64,000 nt of DNA from Anarhynchus alexandrinus (lineage: Eukaryota; Chordata; Aves; Charadriiformes; Charadriidae), in contig VUYV01000125.1 of NCBI GenBank assembly GCA_008711295.1, positions 1,590,788 to 1,654,787 on the forward strand. Reading direction: 5' to 3'. A model generated the notes under the pieces. The model did not search any database and was not told the origin of the DNA. It saw nothing but the letters and a program-made list of their open reading frames with translations. Positions 61,701-64,000 of this stretch are shown piece after piece. The position numbers and the translations under genes were made by a program. How positions within the stretch are numbered: the stretch's first letter is position 1; each line of letters starts with the position of its first letter.

Positions 61701-62417
61701 CAAACGTGGAAATGTGAATCTCAGATAAGAAGGAATTAGTCTTAATAATAGCAACCAGACTCTAAACTGTAACCAAGCAAAACATTACAAACTCTCAAGC
61801 AATTTCACCTTAAATATGGATTTGAAGAAGGATGCATTTCACACCAGGTCTTCCACGCATGCTCAGGGCTAGCTTTGATGTATGAGCAAACCAAACTTAG
61901 CACAGTGGGCTAGGAGGATGCAAAATCCTGGTGGCCCCACCACGTTTAAGGCCAATGTCACAGGCAGGCTGCTGCCACGGAGGGAAGCGCCAACCATGAG
62001 GTGCAAAGGGCTGTGCCGGAGGAAAGGGGAGCCCACCATGCTGCAGCCAGCCCGGCCTCCGCAGCTGCAAAAGCAGCAGGCTTGCCTCTACAGAGCGGAG
62101 CGCTCTGTTCCTGCTCCAGCATGGTCCATTCCCCACCAGCCTCTGCTAGCCCCCTGCTTCACAGCCTTGGGTCGGGAAAGTTCATTTTTGCCTGTGGTGC
62201 TGAGAAGCCTTGAACTATCTCTGTGTGTATTTATGTGCAGATGGGGTTATTCATGCAGCTGTGCTCCAGAAACCTCTGGTGGCTTCCGTTTTCCTGAGCA
62301 CATGCTCCGCGAGGTGGGTCCCATAAGGTCCTGGTTCACCCATGAAACAGCAGTTGGGAAGAAAAAGGAGCTACTACTGGGTTTACAGCCCAGGCTGGGA
62401 GCTTGGGAAGGAGTGAA
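58794..62417. other. Unique non-coding DNA, no gene recognised
   Basis: AT-rich until about 61880, then a more GC-rich stretch to 62417 carrying a 192-codon open frame (61882-62460, plus). That frame runs into the CR1 at its end and has no domain, so it is treated as fortuitous. No other element was recognised. Confidence 0.5.
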
Positions 62418-62617
62418 GGGTGGTGAGGCACTGGAACAGGTTGCCCAGAGAGGTTGTTGAGTCCCCATCCCTGGAGGTGTTCAAGGCCAGGCTGGACGTG
62501 GCCTTGGGCAGCCTGGTCTAGTGGGAGGTGTCCCTGCCTATGGCAGGGGGGTTGGAACTCGATGATCTTCAAGGTCCTTTCCAACCTAAACCATTCTATG
62601 ATTCTATGATTCTATGA
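62418..62617 (+). mobile_element. CR1 LINE, 3'-terminal fragment
   Basis: About 200 bp in sense orientation, from GGGTGGTGAGGCACTGGAAC through CCTGGAGGTGTTCAAGGCC, CTTGGGCAGCCTGG and GGTGTCCCTGCCTATGGC to three perfect ATTCTATG octamers. It is about 95% identical by eye to the copy 460 bp downstream. The clean octamers suggest a young copy. Confidence 0.98.
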
Positions 62618-62879
62618 AATTCAGTAAGTAATCATCTGTTCTAGCATACAATATTTCCTCTATTGAAGAATGACCTATCGGCAGTTTGTGCAGTTCTTCC
62701 TCATTTTAAGATGCTAGAAACTTCCCTCTCCCTCTGCAATCCACTAAGCCCAAAAAGCTAAGAAAAAAAATATCTCCATTGTCTTCACTGTACTACAAAA
62801 CATGTGGAGGGACAAAGCTGCTCCACATCAGGACAGCGAAAGGGAAATCAATTAAAAGAAAGAAAAAACATATGTGGAT

Positions 62880-63187
62880 ATTGGGGAAGGACTTTTTACT
62901 AGGGCACGTAGTGATAGGACAAGGGGGAATGGCTTCAAACTGGAAGAGGGCAGGTTTAGATTAAACATTAGGAAGAAATTTTTCACTTTGAGGGTGGTGA
63001 GGCACTGGCACAGGTTGCCCAGAGAAGTTGTTGAGGCCCCATCCCTGGAGGTGTTCAAGACCAGGCTGGATGTGGCCTTGGGCAGCCTGGTGTAGTGGGA
63101 GGTGTCCCTGCCTATGGCAGGGGGGTTGGAACTCGATGATCTTCAAGATCCTTTCCAACCTAAACCATTCTATGATTCTGCGATTCC
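62880..63187 (+). mobile_element. CR1 LINE, 3'-terminal fragment with ORF2 end
   Basis: About 308 bp in sense orientation. The 5' part is the end of ORF2, open in the plus frame through about 63095 ([35 protein letters not shown], then [13 protein letters not shown]). It is followed by the 3' untranslated region and octamers ending near 63187. It shares the CTTGGGCAGCCTGG variant with the copy at 62418-62617. The continuous reading frame indicates little decay, but 5' truncation leaves it non-autonomous. Confidence 0.98.
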
Positions 63188-63603
63188 ATGATATTTTGGA
63201 GAAGGACCAGCTTGGTAAATAAATTATTTGATAAATTAGACATAAGTATATGACGCAAATTCAATAGTATATCATGATATGCCATGTGTATCTTTCATTC
63301 CAAGTATTACAAAGACTTTAAAGTTCATGAACAAACCTGCACACAAACAGCTACAAAAGAGTCTGTGTGGGGTTTGGCAATATTTGGCATTATCAAGTGT
63401 GTTAACCAATCAAGAAGGTATATCAGTTACATCTGCAGATTATATCAGACCGTAACTGGATCGGTTTGTAAGGACTCAAATTTTAGAAGATTTCTGCAAC
63501 TACAACAGTTTTCTGAAATAAGTAGAACAAAAGACAATTTAAATAAACAGTAAAAGTATCAGACATAGATAAAAAACAATCAACTGTGTAAATAGAAGAT
63601 ATG
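63188..63603. other. Unique non-coding DNA between CR1 copies
   Basis: AT-rich sequence with no recognisable gene or repeat. Confidence 0.6.
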
Positions 63604-63915
63604 GAGTGACTGGCTGGAGACCAGTTGTATAGACAGGAGCTGGGGATTGTCCTGGACCACAGCTGAACATGAGTCAACAGTGCCTCACTGCTGGGAGACG
63701 GACACTCTCAGGGGATGTCCGAAAGGACTGCCAAAGACGGGACACATGAAGTAATCCCCCAAACCCACTCTGCCCTGATAAGGGTTCAGATGAAGCATTG
63801 TGTCCATTTTTGGGCACGATGCTTTGAGGAAGATGTCAGCCAGAGAACCCAGAGGACAACGCTGCAATATCTGTAAAGCACAGCTTGTTGAAAAGTCTGG
63901 GAGAAATAATGCTGC
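63604..63915 (+). mobile_element. Old CR1 LINE fragment, ORF2 region
   Basis: Sense-strand remnant, considerably more diverged than its neighbours. ACTGGCTGGAGACCAG, then GCTGAACATGAGTCAACAGTG, correspond to CR1 coding for the WLES and LNMSQQC segments. TGTGTCCATTTTTGGGCACG and GAGGAAGATGTCAGCCAGAG correspond to the later CVQFWAP and KKDxxxLERVQ segments. Frameshifts and stops break the frame. The homology fades after about 63915, and the window ends before any 3' tail appears, so the right boundary is uncertain. Confidence 0.78.
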
Positions 63916-64000
63916 ATAGGGAAGGTGGCAGAAAATAAAGTAAAATGGCTTCAACAGTGTAAATGTCCACCATAGAAAAGCCCGTTATGCGTAGGAAAAA

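Noticed and set aside
61882..62460. 192-codon plus-strand open frame
   Set aside because: It lies in GC-richer DNA where stops are rarer, has no recognisable domain, and its last dozen or so codons are CR1 sequence.
1..64000. CRISPR arrays, bacterial operons, phage or plasmid features, mitochondrial insertions and endogenous retroviruses
   Set aside because: No regularly spaced repeats, no dense coding, and no recognised LTR, gag-pol or mitochondrial sequence were seen; the sequence is consistent with avian nuclear DNA.

Overview
This window looks like non-coding chromosomal DNA from a bird. The main evidence is CR1 LINE retrotransposons: at least eight recent copies end in the CR1 3' tail, where the octamer ATTCTATG (or its complement CATAGAAT) is repeated and preceded by the conserved block containing GGTTGGAA and CTAGTGGGAGGTGTCCCTGC. 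CR1 is the dominant interspersed repeat of birds and is also present in other reptiles. The background is AT-rich and depleted in CpG. No ERV, Alu or L1 sequence was recognised. No host protein-coding gene can be supported. The open frames are short, lack recognisable domains, and are about as frequent and as long as chance predicts; the exceptions belong to the CR1 reverse transcriptase. The window is best read as a gene desert or a large intron.

Layout. 1-9.7 kb: unique sequence with small simple repeats, ending in a three-unit minisatellite and a faint ancient CR1 trace. 9.8-14.8 kb: unique DNA with one small CpG-rich pocket (12.27-12.46 kb), a decayed antisense CR1 fragment still showing its FADD-box region (13.78-14.12 kb), and a divergent duplication around an assembly gap (N at 14624). 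14.8-35.2 kb: mostly unique, with CR1 tails at 20.7 and 24.0 kb, a degenerate tRNA-Ile-like segment at 27.3 kb and a small GC-rich pocket with two antisense micro-ORFs at 27.6-27.8 kb. 35.2-37.5 kb: a CR1 cluster, including the longest copy (606 bp, minus strand) facing another CR1 tail to tail. 37.5-53.5 kb: mostly unique, interrupted at 45.6-46.3 kb by an exact 244-bp duplication flanking a CR1 fragment that stops at a single N. 53.5-58.8 kb: unique DNA between two long polypyrimidine tracts. 62.4-64 kb: two young same-strand CR1 copies and one older CR1 remnant.

No gene system was found. The most informative observation is the junction at 45.59-46.27 kb. One flank is joined to a CR1 that breaks off at the N, and the identical flank then recurs without the CR1. 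This is what results when one haplotype carries a CR1 insertion, the other does not, and contigs from both are placed side by side. It therefore points to a probable segregating CR1 insertion and a false duplication in the assembly. Other leads, all weak, are the tRNA-like segment, a 187-bp exon-like interval at 33.1 kb, the CpG pocket and a few stretches that resemble conserved non-coding elements.
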